A stretch of DNA of 64,000 nt from Piscicola geometra (taxonomy: Eukaryota > Annelida > Clitellata > Hirudinida > Piscicolidae). Where the stretch lies: the NCBI GenBank assembly GCA_943735955.1, contig OX030964.1:2581961-2645960 (forward strand), in the 5' to 3' direction. A program made the position numbers and the translations under genes. Positions 46,148 to 59,985 of the stretch are shown here, piece after piece (position 1 is the stretch's first letter; the number at the start of each line of letters is the position of its first letter). The notes under the pieces were generated by a model. That model searched no databases, was not told the DNA's origin, and saw nothing but the letters and a program-made list of their open reading frames with translations.

Positions 46148-49100
46148 ATGGAGTTGTGGAGCTTGTTGTGCTTGCAGTTTTGCTTCCACTGTGAGTTCCA
46201 CTTCCATTGGTATCCGCTTTTTATGGATTGTGCTTTTAAGGACCTAACTAGTCAATCCATTAAAAAAAATACAATATAAAAAAATACACTAAAACAATAC
46301 AGTTCAAGAAAATACACTAAAACAATACAGTCCAGCAAAATACAATACAACAAATAATAAAATACAATACAATACAGTACAAAATAATTCAACACAGTAA
46401 AATATACTAGAATAAAATATTTGGTGGCGTTACATCAAACAAACTTTAATTGAAATAATCTAAACAAAAAAATGTTGATGGTGAGACTGATTGTTGTATC
46501 TTCATCTAACCGATAGAATATTTTCTTCACAGCGACTTCAGCGACAGTAATCAATGTAGCTCTCCGAAAACCTGCCTTTGTTAGGAGTTGTTATGGTCCC
46601 CATCTACCACCGAACGGGGTTGAGGGGGACGTGGGTAAGTTTACCTTGTGTTTATTTCCTGATGCTTGGTTCGTTGTGGATCTCGGATGGCTCTGCAATG
46701 TAGAGTACGTGAATGTCACAACCAGAAGAGACTGCTGTGGTGAGTTGAGTGGAAAGGTGATGTTTAATTAAATGGTTTTGAGAATCTGATTCATTTACTT
46801 AGTACAATTGGTTAGTCTCTATTCTTATGTTAAACAAATATTATTACTAATGCTATTGACTTCACAGGGGAAAGAATGAACAAGTTCAAAGTTGGTTTGT
46901 TGGAGCAGTTCAACAGGACTAACTTCCAAAAAAACACTCTGTGTGGAGAGTATGGTATGAACACTGAAGCAGCTAAATCTTATAGAGTGAACTGCTCACC
47001 AGTCTCCAAATGGTCCAGATTCGTACTTCTGTACGTGGAGCAAGCTGATTTACCCATTCCTCCTAATGGAGAATATGAAATGAACTTAGCTGAGTGAGAA
47101 GTCTACGCTGATGACAAAGGTGTTTTTTGAAAACTTCATGCTTCACTATTAATCTATTTATTGGAATTCATCTTTTTAACTAATGAGAAATGAAAGGGAT
47201 CAGCATGGACGTTGTCTTAGGAAACATTCATTCTCAAATGTGCTATGAAACAACTAAGTCCTAACCCACAACCTCCTAGCCGACTTCACTCGCCAGTTCA
47301 TCGGCTGTTACGACAAAACAGCAAGCATGCCTTCCTCGGACGCTGCTTCTCTAGAAATGTGCATTAGCAGCTGCCAAAACTTTGCATATGCTGGATACCA
47401 GGTTTCAATGGTCTGAAATGTTCTGGTTTAAATGGATTAACTTTTAATTCTATCAATTTTGACTTCATTTTAGAATTCTGGTAATATATGAAATACTTAA
47501 TAAAAAATTATCATTTTCAATTATATATCTAAATCTAACATATCTAACCACATCAAATTTCTTTTCATGTTTAAATACTTCGCAATGATAACTCGATCTT
47601 CTCTCAGAGTGGAGGGAAATGTTCATGCATCAACTCCCTTCCCTTCTTGAAAACCCCCTCCGAGTGCCAAGGAGCGAACTTCATCTCCGTTTATAATGGT
47701 TCCATGTTCTTTCTGTATAGCTCTGTTAATGCTCGTTACACTTGTTCTAATGTTTCAGCACTTTAAAACTTGAAGATAGCGCTTAATTTCATGAAAATAT
47801 CAAAAATTAAATTTTAAGCAATTTTAGAAATTGGATGCGTGCTTGTTAGTTATTATTATCGACAGGTATTTTATTTACCTTGTTCGCTTTTATTACTGAT
47901 GAAGAAAAGCAGGTATCAAAAGTATCTGAAGTTAATAATCAGTTTAATAGCAACCACTATGTTGCCACAACAACACAGTGACGGTTTGCAGTCAAGGATT
48001 AAACTGTGTTACTTACAGAGGTAACAGGAAGGGATATGTGTTTGGAATGTTAATATTTATCATTCAAAGAGTATCATTAATTTTATTTAAATAATTCAAT
48101 TTTGAAGAATTATTCAATGATTTTTAACCAACCTAATGTATCTTTCTCATACAGATTGCAGCATTGACAACGGTGGATGCAAGGGAAACAAATGCAGCTC
48201 TTTCAGCCTAGGACCTGTAAGCTTGAGTGAGTGCATCTGTCCAAAAGGCTACCGAAAGAAATATTACCATGACGATGTCTGCACAGGTTATTTAAAAACA
48301 AATTTGATTAAAAACTTTTAATTTTAGTAATGAGTTGAATACAAAATAAACTCATAAGTGCATAGTTTTTTCTTCAAATCAATCTTTAATTTTTTTATTA
48401 ATTGTACAAAAAATAAAATCATCAGAAAATGAGTGATATAAGATGAACCAGTTCCTAAGATGGAACGAGCTTAATTACAGCTGTATAAGAAAACATTTCT
48501 TTAATTTTTTATTCATGCATCTGTTTTCTAAGCCCATATGTATGTTGGTTTTATGTCTGAAAGTTGTCTCGTTTAATTATGATAATTTAAAAACTGATTT
48601 CCAAAAGAATAGTTTAAAAGTTGGGAGATAACGTTTTGGTGTATTTCCCCCAAATCCGAAAGAGTATAATTTTCAACTCTTATTATTAGATGATGCACTA
48701 CATTTTCATTATGTGCAAGTAGTATAATTAATAAATGAATGACTAGCCTATTGTAACCATGGATTTTTGCATGACCATAGTCGCCTAAGATGAAACATTA
48801 GTGATTGCATAGGATAAAAGGTAGGAAGAGATTGTAGACATTGATAATTCTGTCTCTGGCATTCGTCCATCTCGGAAGATGATTAATCTATATAGACTAA
48901 TAACAGCATAATAGACTATAAAAAGCTAAGTTTAAATTATCATCTCAATAGACTGTGAACTAGAGGTTTGCAATGGTTGAGGCTAAAAGTGAATTGCGAA
49001 ATAAAGGAAATTTTCTGGGAAAAGAGAGTTTAAATTATGGTAATAAAAAAGCTTTTCTTCAAAAATAGATTTCTAAAAATTGTAAAATTTAGAGCGTTCT

Positions 49101-50527
49101 TAAAAGACATTTGATGACGCTTTTGAAAAGGAACTGAAAGACTACATGTTCCGAAATAAAAAAAGATTTTTTGTAATGATCAGTATTGAATTAGCAGAAA
49201 AAAGTATTTCTTTAGATAAATAAGATAGTCTGATAATAATTAAAATATTTAAATTACAATTTTTATGACATACAACTAAGCATTTCATCTTGGGAACCCA
49301 GTTGCTCAAAATGAAATTGTTGAGTGTTTATGTTTGAGGTTAATAAACTCTTTTTTTTTAAAGTTAAAATTGATATAGTTTGACAAAGAGTCAATATAAT
49401 GGCTGAGAAATTTTGATTTACGTTATTAGTTATGCAATTGAACTATGAGGCTACTTGTAAAAATTGTTCCATTTTGTGCAACCTCCCCCTTAGAGCTCTT
49501 CGAAATGCCTTCAGACCTGTTTCTACAATGAACACTGCAGATGCAAATGAATGTGAGATTGACAAGCCTTGTGATACTGACACTTCCACGTGCCTCAACA
49601 CCCTGGGATCCTACGAGTGCCTCTGTCGTCCTGGCTTCACGAAGAATACTTCAGAAAAGTGTGAAGGTAGTCTTTCTTTTTAACTCATTTCAAGGCATCT
49701 CTTGCCATTAGAGAAAACTACATTGGCATAGGTAATAAAAGTCTATAATTAAAAAAATGTCATGAAACAAGGAATCTTTAATTAGCGTTAAACTTGAATA
49801 TGTTCAATAATTGAAATCTATTTTTTTCATAAGCAACATACAACCAAATAGTTCATTACACTCTAAACACAATAAAATACCTATATAAAATAGAACGATA
49901 CACAAATTAATACCCCGTCATTAAGTTATTCAGTCTTTTTTCCTATTTTTCTCGTAAATAAACCAAACATAAACTCTCCTCCAAAGACGTGGACGAGTGC
50001 TCCAACAAGAGTCACAACTGCACCCTTGAGAACTACGTCTGTTCCAACATTCCAGGCTCATACGAATGCGTGTGTCTTGCAGGATTCAAAGAAACACTGG
50101 GCGTTTGCGAAGGTTTGTACCACTCTGCGTGACTCAGTTTTTTTCTCAAATATTTCTGTATTTTTGTATCACAACAGAGTAGTGTATTCCTGAAGCTGTG
50201 GAAATGTCCTTTAATTTACTTGTCATTCCCATTTAACCTTGCTTCCTAACTTCTCTAATAATATCGTTTTGAATTATATATATATATATATTTCGTTAAT
50301 AAAGTGTCGTGTAGTTGAGAAGTTCGGATTTTGTTTTGCGGTTTAGTCAGGAGAGTTTATTAATATTTCCAAAACTCATAATTTCATTATTTTATTAGAG
50401 TATTTAAACTTAATTTTCATATCTCGTGGTTTTACCTGTGCTTTTTTTTCAACTTAACTGACCTACCTGTGTTTATTATAATTAATTATTATAATAGATA
50501 TAGTTTATTATAATTAATTATTTTATA

Positions 50528-51445
50528 GTGCTTATTATGTCGAAGTGCTACAGGTGCAACAAGGGAGCCAAAGATGGCTTGATGTGTTGCATGTGTAATA
50601 CAATTATGCATGGCAAATGTATTGGTTTGTCAGATGATTTTATTCATTCTTTGAGTTCAATCAGGAACCTAAAGGTCTTTTGTGATGAGTGTTTACGCAA
50701 CGCAGAAAGTTTAAAATCGTCAGTAAAAATTGATGACCTATCGGCTGATGTAAAAAAGTTGATAGATTTAAATGCATCAACTGCGAAGGAAATAAATGAT
50801 TTGAAAAAACTTGTAGGTGAATATGGCAAGGGAATTGATGACATTACTTCTGCTGATAAGTTGATTGAGGGATCAGTTGAGAAATTAAAAAAAGAAATGA
50901 GTGTCTCTTGGGCCTCGATTGTTGGCAGTGAGATTAAAAAGAGTGTTGATGGAGTCAATGTTGAACTCAAATCAATGAAGAAAGCCATAGATGCCTCAAG
51001 CGAAACAAAGGCTAGAGAGAACAATATCATTTTGTTTAATTTAAATGAGAGCAATGTCAAAGGTCATGATAGAGATGCTATCATTGACCTGTTTAAAAAG
51101 ATAACTGATGATACCATTAAAAATGATGATGTTTCGACAGTCACCAGGCAGGGTAGACTTGATGAGGGCTCTGACAAGATCAGACCCATTGTTATTAGAT
51201 TTAAGTCCCAAGCTTCCAAAACAATGGTTCTTAAAAATTCTCACAGAATTAAAACATTGCCAGGTGAGGTTGCTAAAGTAAAAATTTTTCATGATTTAAC
51301 TCGTGAACAGAGAAATGAGTTCAATAAACTGGTGGATGAGGCAAAAGAGGTAGTAAAAAATGGTGATGGTAGTTTTTTTACCCGGGTAATAGGTCCTGTA
51401 GGGAGATGGAAAATAGTAAAAATTTTGAAAAAATCAAATTTGTAA
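50528..51445 (+). CDS. LINE ORF1 protein with PHD-like zinc finger and RNA-binding region
   Basis: The protein has 305 residues. A PHD-like zinc cluster fills residues 7-55: C7, C10, C20, C23, H28, C31, C52, C55. A charged, probably coiled-coil stretch follows (about 60-160). A region from about 165 then resembles the RRM-like part of LINE ORF1 proteins: ARENNIILFNLNES, RPIVIRFKS and KIFHDLTREQRNEF. Such proteins bind the element RNA to form the retrotransposition particle; this is family knowledge. The start shown could be shifted to MSKCYRC, three codons downstream. It overlaps ORF2 by 40 bases in a different frame. Confidence 0.85.
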   Translation: MLIMSKCYRCNKGAKDGLMCCMCNTIMHGKCIGLSDDFIHSLSSIRNLKVFCDECLRNAESLKSSVKIDDLSADVKKLIDLNASTAKEINDLKKLVGEYGKGIDDITSADKLIEGSVEKLKKEMSVSWASIVGSEIKKSVDGVNVELKSMKKAIDASSETKARENNIILFNLNESNVKGHDRDAIIDLFKKITDDTIKNDDVSTVTRQGRLDEGSDKIRPIVIRFKSQASKTMVLKNSHRIKTLPGEVAKVKIFHDLTREQRNEFNKLVDEAKEVVKNGDGSFFTRVIGPVGRWKIVKILKKSNL

Positions 51446-54276
51446 ATTTTGGACTTTTGAATATAAGATCTATTGTTTTTAAATATAATGAGGTTTATGA
51501 ATTGATACATGAGGGGTTGGATATTTTTGTGTTGACGGAAACATGGCATGGATCACATGATGAAATTTCAGTACGGAAGGCAATGCCTCCTGGTTATAAT
51601 TTTGTTGATTTTTTAAGACCACTTGATCCATTTCATGGTGGTTTAATTATTTATTATAAGTCTGTTTTCAAGTGTAAACGATTGGATTTACCTAAAATAT
51701 CCACTTTTGAGGCTGTTGCTTTGAAACTTTTTTGTTATAAATGTGATTTTATTGTATTAGCTATTTATAGGCCTGGATCAGCACCAGTCTCTCCTTTATT
51801 TTTTACGGAACTCACTTTGGTTTTGGAAAATGTTTCAATTTTAGCGTCTCATCTTGTTTTAGCTGGCGATTTTAATGTTAGGGTTGATAGACCTGATCAT
51901 CCGAATGCTGTCATGCTACATGATGTTTTTGAAAATTTCCATTTAATTAATAGAGTAAATGAGCCCACTCATAATTTGGGTGGTGTACTGGATCTGATTG
52001 TGACTTCTTGTGAGCTGCCTGTTTCCGATATTAAAGTTTTTCCAAGTGGGATTTTTTCTGACCATGGTTTTATTAAGGTACGTCTGCCATTTGAAGTAAA
52101 ACCTCCAAGGATTGCAAAAAAGCTTGTTCGATCTTGGAAACGTATGAAAGAGGATTTATTTGTCTCTTTAGTACTTGATTCTCCTATAAGTAAGCCATGT
52201 TCAAACAATGATGTTGATGAGCTGCTTGAACTTTTTAACAAAGAAATTAAAAGAATTGTAGATATAGTTGCGCCTCTTCATATGGCCAAGTGTAGACGAG
52301 AGCCAATGGCTCCATGGTTTGATGGAGAATGCAGGCAGGCAAAAAGAGATTGTCGCAAAAAAGAAAGAAAATACAGGAAAACTTTGCAAATTGTTGATAA
52401 AAACAATTTTATCACTGCCTGTAGATCGAAAAATTGCCTTCTTGTAGGAAAAAGAAACTTATACTGGAAAAATCTTGTAGATGAAAATAGAATGAAACCA
52501 AAGCAACTTTGGAATATTATCAATAAACTGTTGTGTGATGAGTCGGATTTTGCTGATGCTGAGACTGATTTTTCTGCAAACACGTTTTTACATTTCTTTA
52601 GCAATAAGGTAGAAAGAGTAAGACAAGACACAGAAAATTGTGATGTAAATGACAATTTGATGTTTTCTGATTCTGAGATTCCGGAGAATTATAAATTGTC
52701 AAGTTTTTCTATCTTAAGTGAAGACTATGTAATAAAAGTTGTTTTAGATTCGCCAAATAAAACATGTTCATTGGATTGTTTACCAACATTTGTTTTCAAA
52801 AAATATATTAACTTGTTTTCAAAATTTTTAACAAGTTTTATTAATCTTAGTCTAAATTTGGGTAAATTTCCTAATTTATGTAAACATGCGCTAGTTGTTC
52901 CACTATTGAAAAAAGATGGCTCAGACATAAATAGTATAAATAATTATAGACCGGTTTCAAATCTTTCTTTTATTTCAAAGTTAATTGAACGCATTGTAGC
53001 TAAAGAACTGTTAGAGTATTTGACCTTCAATAGTCTATTGCCTGTGTACCAATCAGGGTACAGGCAGTTTCATTCCACTGAGACTGCTTTGTTACAAGTA
53101 CTTTCTAGCTTATATGCAGCTATGGATAAAAATGAGACATCAATATTGGCATTTTTGGACATGAGTGCAGCGTTTGACTGTGTTGATCATAGTATTCTAT
53201 TGGAGCGACTTAGTCGCAGTTTTGGAATAACTGGGGTTGTTTATTCATGGTTCGAATCATATTTATTTAATCGTTCACAACAAGTTTCTTATAAAAGTGA
53301 GTTGTCTGAAAATCAGATTATCACACATGGTGTACCACAGGGTTCTGTTCTTGGTCCGATTCTTTTTCTTTTATATACTTCAGATGTTTTTAAAATTATT
53401 GAATCTTCTGGATTTTTGGGTCACTCATATGCTGATGATATACAGTTGATCGTCAGTTGTTCCCCGTTTGAATTTCAGAATTCAATTGATAAGTTAGTAA
53501 AATGCTTATCAAATATCGATTTATGGATGTCAGCAAATCGATTGAAGTTAAATCAAAGCAAAACCAAAATACTACCGATAGGCACTTGGCAGCAGCTTTC
53601 TAGGATTGAGGTAGACCATGTTGTTATTGATGGCGAAGATATTGAACTATCCTCTCAAGCAACTAATCTGGGTTTTATTTTTGATAAAAAACTTACAATG
53701 AATGAACACATTAAGCATTTGACCGGCACATGTTCTTATCAGCTGCGCAAATTAATGTCAATCAGAAGGTCATTAACTACTGCTACCACACAAGGTCTGG
53801 TACATGCGCTCATTCACTCTCGGTTGGACTACTGCAACAGTCTTTTTTGGGGTTTACCTGAGAGATCGATTGGTATGCTTCAGTCCATTCAGAACCGTGC
53901 TGCTAAAGTTGTAGTTGGCGCATATAAATATGACCACGTCACACCTATTTTTAAGGAACTCCATTGGTTGAGAGTGGATAAGCGAATTATTTTTAAGATA
54001 TGCATGCTGATGTATAAGTGCTTAAATGGACGTGCACCAAAATACCTTATGGATAGGTGCACTTTGAAAACCAACACTTTGCAACCCTATCGATTGCGTT
54101 CTGATGAGGTGAACTACTTGGCTGTTCCACCCACACGTTTAAAAATAGGGACAAGACAATTTTCGGTGTCTGGCCCTCTTGTATGGAACAGCCTGCCAAA
54201 TCAATTGCGGCAGCCGGGCTTAACGGCTAAGATGTTTAATGATATGCTGAAAACATATTTGTTTTCACTGTCATGA
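51406..54276 (+). CDS. LINE ORF2 endonuclease-reverse transcriptase
   Basis: The open frame has 956 residues. The N-terminal apurinic-type endonuclease (about 10-230) shows [19 protein letters not shown] and SDHGF in order. The reverse transcriptase (about 480-730) shows [49 protein letters not shown] and YADDIQL. The C-terminal region has [14 protein letters not shown] and RRSL-type blocks and ends KTYLFSLS. Order and motifs fit the CR1/L2 group; I cannot place the clade more finely. The overlap with ORF1 puts it in the -1 frame relative to ORF1, so translation by reinitiation or frameshift is likely. No in-frame stop or frameshift is seen. Confidence 0.93.
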   Translation: MENSKNFEKIKFVNFGLLNIRSIVFKYNEVYELIHEGLDIFVLTETWHGSHDEISVRKAMPPGYNFVDFLRPLDPFHGGLIIYYKSVFKCKRLDLPKISTFEAVALKLFCYKCDFIVLAIYRPGSAPVSPLFFTELTLVLENVSILASHLVLAGDFNVRVDRPDHPNAVMLHDVFENFHLINRVNEPTHNLGGVLDLIVTSCELPVSDIKVFPSGIFSDHGFIKVRLPFEVKPPRIAKKLVRSWKRMKEDLFVSLVLDSPISKPCSNNDVDELLELFNKEIKRIVDIVAPLHMAKCRREPMAPWFDGECRQAKRDCRKKERKYRKTLQIVDKNNFITACRSKNCLLVGKRNLYWKNLVDENRMKPKQLWNIINKLLCDESDFADAETDFSANTFLHFFSNKVERVRQDTENCDVNDNLMFSDSEIPENYKLSSFSILSEDYVIKVVLDSPNKTCSLDCLPTFVFKKYINLFSKFLTSFINLSLNLGKFPNLCKHALVVPLLKKDGSDINSINNYRPVSNLSFISKLIERIVAKELLEYLTFNSLLPVYQSGYRQFHSTETALLQVLSSLYAAMDKNETSILAFLDMSAAFDCVDHSILLERLSRSFGITGVVYSWFESYLFNRSQQVSYKSELSENQIITHGVPQGSVLGPILFLLYTSDVFKIIESSGFLGHSYADDIQLIVSCSPFEFQNSIDKLVKCLSNIDLWMSANRLKLNQSKTKILPIGTWQQLSRIEVDHVVIDGEDIELSSQATNLGFIFDKKLTMNEHIKHLTGTCSYQLRKLMSIRRSLTTATTQGLVHALIHSRLDYCNSLFWGLPERSIGMLQSIQNRAAKVVVGAYKYDHVTPIFKELHWLRVDKRIIFKICMLMYKCLNGRAPKYLMDRCTLKTNTLQPYRLRSDEVNYLAVPPTRLKIGTRQFSVSGPLVWNSLPNQLRQPGLTAKMFNDMLKTYLFSLS

Positions 54277-54334
54277 AATTAATGTTTAGAGCGCTATTGA
54301 GATTTATTAAATGGCGCTATATAAATATTCTGAT

Positions 54335-54648
<314 letters not shown>

Positions 54649-57409
54649 TTTTTTTTAAATCAAATATTTCATCAGGATTTCAATGAATCTCATCTAAAAC
54701 TACTTCCTTCAAGAACTGCCAGTGAATGTTGGTGCGATAGTGGGTGGGTTGGTTGGTTGCTTGCTGTTTCTCCTCCTACTCATCCTTCTTTTACTTCTAT
54801 TTCTACGTATAAGACGCAGGTTCAATTAGTTATTACTTTTATTTATTTTCTAATTATATTAAGAATTTGTAATTTACTTTTCAAAATATGTTTTTCAGTG
54901 TTGAAATTTTAAAAAAATATTTATTATATTTTAAATATAAAATTTAAAAAAAGGACGGGCACCATGGTTGCCATGGACATTCTGCTGGAGGAGGGCAAGC
55001 AGACAGGCTTTGTGGACCCTCCCACGTGTCTGAGGCAGTTGAGAAGACAACGCAACAAGATGGTCGAGACGGAGGTAGGTGTTGGTGCTTTGTAGATGCC
55101 ACAGGGAATATTCGTGTGTTGTGATATTTAAATATAAAGGTTAATTTCCTGTTAGAAATCTAAGAACGAAAACTTGTAAAAATTCTTTAGGAATTCCCAT
55201 GTTACAAGTATTCCTTCCCAGGATCAGTTTCTCTTTTGCTACCGAGTGTTGGCAGCGTGGACAAAGATGGGAGACACTACGGTGTTCAAGAGAGGCGGTG
55301 GAGAGTTGAAGCACTTCATGAATCAGAGCAACCTCCACAGCGCCTTGCAGAAGCAGATTCAGGTAATCTTAAAAGATGCTCAACCGCATATACATACTCT
55401 GCAGATAAATAGTTCAGTTTTAAATAAGGTTTAAAAAGATTATTCATGAAAAGTTGACAAAAATAAATATTTCACTAAAATATTATAAACAGTTAATTGA
55501 GGAAACCTCTTCACGGACCCAAGGCGTTGGAAGTATGGCGTTGATGTTTAAGATTCAACACGTTGATTTTGATTATGTTACATAATATTTAGGTAAACTT
55601 AAATAAACGTTTCTATCTCAAAAGTGTTTATTCATGAATGTACAGAAACAAAAACGGAAAAAGGTTCTTTCAACTTCGAAAACTATCCGGTAAAATCAGT
55701 TCAACATTCGTTCTCTTCTTTAATGATTGCATTAAAAACATTCCCAAGCACCTCCACCACCCTCAAAACAACCGCCACAACAAAGCTTCGGCAGAGCAGG
55801 GGCATTCAGACTACAGCGCATTGAAGACGTGAGCACAAAGTCGTCCTTGTTGGACGTCATCGTCGAGTGCTGCTTCGTGCTGGTGCTGGGAGAGCGAGGC
55901 AGGGTGAGCAGTGGCTGACTTTAACTTGCGAGAATTTAGTTAGACGCAGCCATTTGTATGTGTTATAATGTTTATATATTTTTGTTAATTCTTTATTATA
56001 TCGATTTAAGTGTAATTGAGAAAAAGATATATAATAATAATAATAAATTTTTCATATTTTTAAAATAAGTGATCTTCAAACTTTTCGGGCTTACGCGACG
56101 TCAATAATACTCGTCATCAGATTTAATTGCATTCTTTTGTAAGGAAGCGCATGAAGCACTAAACATCCAAGCATTGCACCGACAACAGATCGGCTTTGAA
56201 CGACTGTTGCCCGCTGAGGAACTAAGAATGCCTTACAAGGGAGTGCGTTTGGTGAGGAAGGACGCTGGCGATGCCTATGTTTTTTTGAGCGAGAGAGAAG
56301 AGCAACAAGACGCTTCCAGAAACGTCCATTTTTATGTTAGTAGTTGATTAATGGTTAGTATTTTATTTCAGCTGTTGATAAAGGAAGGCACAAAACCTTC
56401 AAATTTAACAGTATTTTGAGACCGAAAGATCTAAAGTTATTCAAACGTTTTATTTCACGATAAGCGCAATAAAAAAGGCAAAAAAACTAACTTTTCAATT
56501 ATTTGCTTTTAAAAATCAGAAAAGTTTGACAAATGATCCAAAAATATAAAACATACAGACTAACTCTTCGGTCCAGCAGAGAGAAATTGGGTTGTGTTGT
56601 GAGAGTTCAGGTTTGGAGACCTGTTACAAACACCTCAGTGGTCTCTTGAGAAACCCCAACCAGCCCCCAGTGCTCGTCCTCTACTCGTTGGTGCTCTCAA
56701 GTTTTAACGCAACATGCTAATTTTTAAAAATATCTTTTTGTTTTATGATTTTAGAAATATATAAAAAACTGATTAATTTAAAATTGAAGAATTTATTAAA
56801 TTACTTATTATGATATATTAGAATATAAAACTGTTTTTACTTTCAGCGACACAATATAAAACCATACGCATTAAAAAACAGAGAAAAAAAGAGACAAGAG
56901 TGTCTGTGGAGTCTGGTGAAGATGCACCTGATGGAGATGGAAGAGACGCATGGAGAGGTGGATGTGTTGCAGGCAGTCTACCACATCCACAACCAACAAG
57001 CCACGCTTTCTACTCCAGCCTACTCCAACACCACCCCTTCCAACCTCCATCTCGACCTTCCTTCTTACAAATCTGCATACACTTTCGCTTCACAATTGTT
57101 GAATGAAAACCTCCCTAGCGGCGACTACGACACCTCTCTGCTAATTCACTGCCAAGCCGATGATTCCCACAAAGAAGATGTAGAGCGCACTTACTACAAC
57201 CAAACCGTTGAGCACCCGTACACAAGTCTCGTGTCTAGAAACTTCAAAAGCAAAAGCATCCATCCTCCAAAGGGGCAGGCAAGCTGAGCTAGGAAGAGTT
57301 GTGCTATGCCAGACGTGGTTGCTGGTTGTGTGTGTAATACACTAATATCATCGCATAAATACTACTTTTAAATCATTGTTTTTTTCCCTGGATGGCCATC
57401 ATGTCTTTA

Positions 57410-58735
57410 TCTCACGAAAACTGTTATGTATTAACACAGAACATAGAGATCCCACTAAAATAACACTAACATGTCACACATTTTGGGAAAAATAGAGAAC
57501 CAATAGACTTTTATTTCCCTTTTAAATCTCTACACTTATTATATTCGGAATTCTTAAAACTTCATGGAAAGGATGCTGAAACTGTGCAAAGACAGCTCAA
57601 AATCACATCAACAAGTTTACGGGGGGATCAGTCTGATCTCATTGCATGTATCAAACTGCAAGAAAAAACCAATTTTTATCAATTATAGTTGGTAGTTTTT
57701 GTTTAGCCTATTTACCGCCGCTATTCGAAAAAAAAAGTTCACATAAATTTTACATTTAGACTTGCATTAAATGGTTATAATAATAACTTAAACAAAATTA
57801 AAAACAATTATTTCATAAGTTTTAATGGGACAAAATGTTGCGAAAATGCAACGTGAGCAGGAAGTGCGACATACTTATGTGCAGTAAGAAATCATAAATA
57901 AATTGATTCAAACCACATTTATTAAAACAGAAATAATTTTCTATTGCAAACAGTTCGATAAAATTATGACTTATAATTATTTTAATATTTTAATTACAAC
58001 AAAGTAAATTATTTAACGTGAATTACAACAGCACTCAAAGCTGTTTCAAAGACGACACTGACGACGAATGTTATCTTTTATTTAATTTTATAATCAATTC
58101 ATGAGAGGTTAAAACATTATATTCCCTTCAATAAAAGCTTCAAGTGTGAAGCATTTGCGGTTTGGATTTTTTTTCGAAATATAAAAATCAACATTCATCT
58201 ACAAACTTCAACTTTTAATTTTAATTTTATACATTTCATAATACATTAATATTAAAATAATAATTTCATTATTTTTTAAATAACTATTGTAATAAATGAC
58301 TAAGTTTATTAAAAATCATATGGAATCCTATTACGTCAAAGTTGCGAAAACGCACCATTGATTTTTAAATGCATTGAAAACGTTTTACAAGTTATTTTGA
58401 ATATTAAAAAAATTAATTTTAAGTATTAACTATCTTTTCACCTTGAAATTGAACGAAAAAATAATCTAAGCGAGGAAAGATTGTTTTGAGAAATTTTAAA
58501 TGTGAACAGGAAATAAAAGATTATAAATAATAAAATGAAGTTTTTTAAATTTTAATTTATGAAATTAAAATTTAAAATTTATTTTACAAAATATGGGAAA
58601 ATACTCAGTATTAAAACAGAAAGAAAGTATAAAAATTGATGTTGCAAAACGCAACTGCTGCGGTAAATAATTATTTTTTTTATACTCAAGTTGAGCCCCC
58701 CCCCAGCATTTTTGGTTGGTTGCGCCCCTGCCTCT
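57410..58735 (+). mobile_element. hAT group 1 remnant downstream of copy C
   Basis: It starts tctttatctcacgaaaactg, is internally deleted near 57662 (the dimerisation region is missing), and ends ggttggttgcgcccctg. It sits at the same distance from the gene as in copies A and B. Confidence 0.72.
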
Positions 58736-59040
58736 ACCTGAAAAAAAACTTAACATGAATTTTACATTCAGACTTGCATTATATGGTTATATTAATAAAT
58801 CAAGCAAAATGGAAAACAATGATTTCACTAGTTATTTGGTTAGCAGATGCTATCTTGGCAGCCGCTTTAACCGTTTAATGATTTTGCTAAATAGTTTGTC
58901 TTCTGATCCAATAATTTAGTTTTTTTTAAACTTCAAATAATAATAATAATTATAATTCATATTTTTTCTTGTTTTTTGGTTTTTAAATTTATCGCTTGCC
59001 AAATCTTGCTCTCGGAATGAAGAAGTGCCAGGGCCTCAGC
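58736..59040 (+). mobile_element. hAT group 1 short fragment and unassigned DNA
   Basis: About 58745-58830 repeats the internal group 1 segment (ttacattcagacttgcatta). The rest is not recognised. Confidence 0.45.
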
Positions 59041-59730
59041 TTGCAAGCACCCACTGGCTACCTACTTCACAAGGCAGATGAGCTCTTCAGATAAAGGACA
59101 GACTGTCAGAACGAATCTTCTACACATCACTGTGTTTATGTCTATTATTTATTAAAAACTGGTCTAGCTCAATGTCTGTAAAATTGAATCCACTAAAATT
59201 TCAACTTATATTTTTTGATAAAAATGGTGAACTAATTAGTGATCCATGTACTTTTTTCTTTCATACTAATGTTCCATCTAATCATAGTCGTAGCTTAGGA
59301 TTTATTTCAGACTCAAAACCAGCCTTATCAAACCAAATTCTATTTTTTACTAAATCTTGCTGTTTTCATCTCAGACGGATTAGACAATTATTACCTTACT
59401 TAGAAGACCCTTCTTTAAAGATGTTTGTTTTTGAACTTTTTCTATCTCGAATTGACTATTGTAACTCACTCTATTATAATTTACTTGAAAGTACTTTAAA
59501 ACCATTTTAATTGTGCAGCTAGAATCGTTAGCCGTACTCCTATATATCATCACATTATGCAGGTCCATATATTAGGAACTCATTACCTCCTAATTTAACT
59601 ACTTCTAAATCATTATTTACTTTCGTAAGGATCTGAAGACATATCTGTTTAACAAATATTTTTACGAGCGCTCTTGAATTTGAGAAAAGAGCGCTATTGA
59701 AATTTATTTGGTCGATTGATTGATAAGTTT
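59041..59730 (+). mobile_element. L2-like LINE 3-prime fragment joined to a MULE-like segment
   Basis: The frame at 59172-59510 encodes the polymerase C-terminal region: MSVKLNPLKFQLIFFDKNGE and LSRIDYCNSLYYNLLEST. The 3-prime end has the agcgct pair and a gattgattgat tail near 59715-59727. About 59060-59160 matches, in the opposite sense, the junction region of the MULE at 1900-2000. Confidence 0.72.
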
Positions 59731-59985
59731 TAATGGGGCAAAGTGTTGCAAAAAAAGCAGCGTGAGCGGGAAGTGTGATATAATTCAAGGCATTAAGAAA
59801 TCATAAGTAAATTGATTCAAACCACATTTATTATAACAGAAATAAATTTCACTTGCGAATAGTTCGATAAAATTATTATTTCTAATTATTTTATTAGTTA
59901 TAATAATAATTATTATTTTAATTACAACAAAGCTAAATATTAACAACAGCATTCATAAACTGTCGTGTTGTTGCTAAATCGACAC

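Noticed and set aside
47977..47985. Second nonsense codon in copy C (CAG TGA)
   Set aside because: The phase that links to EGF1 reads this exon as x-TG ACG GTT TGC, which has no stop.
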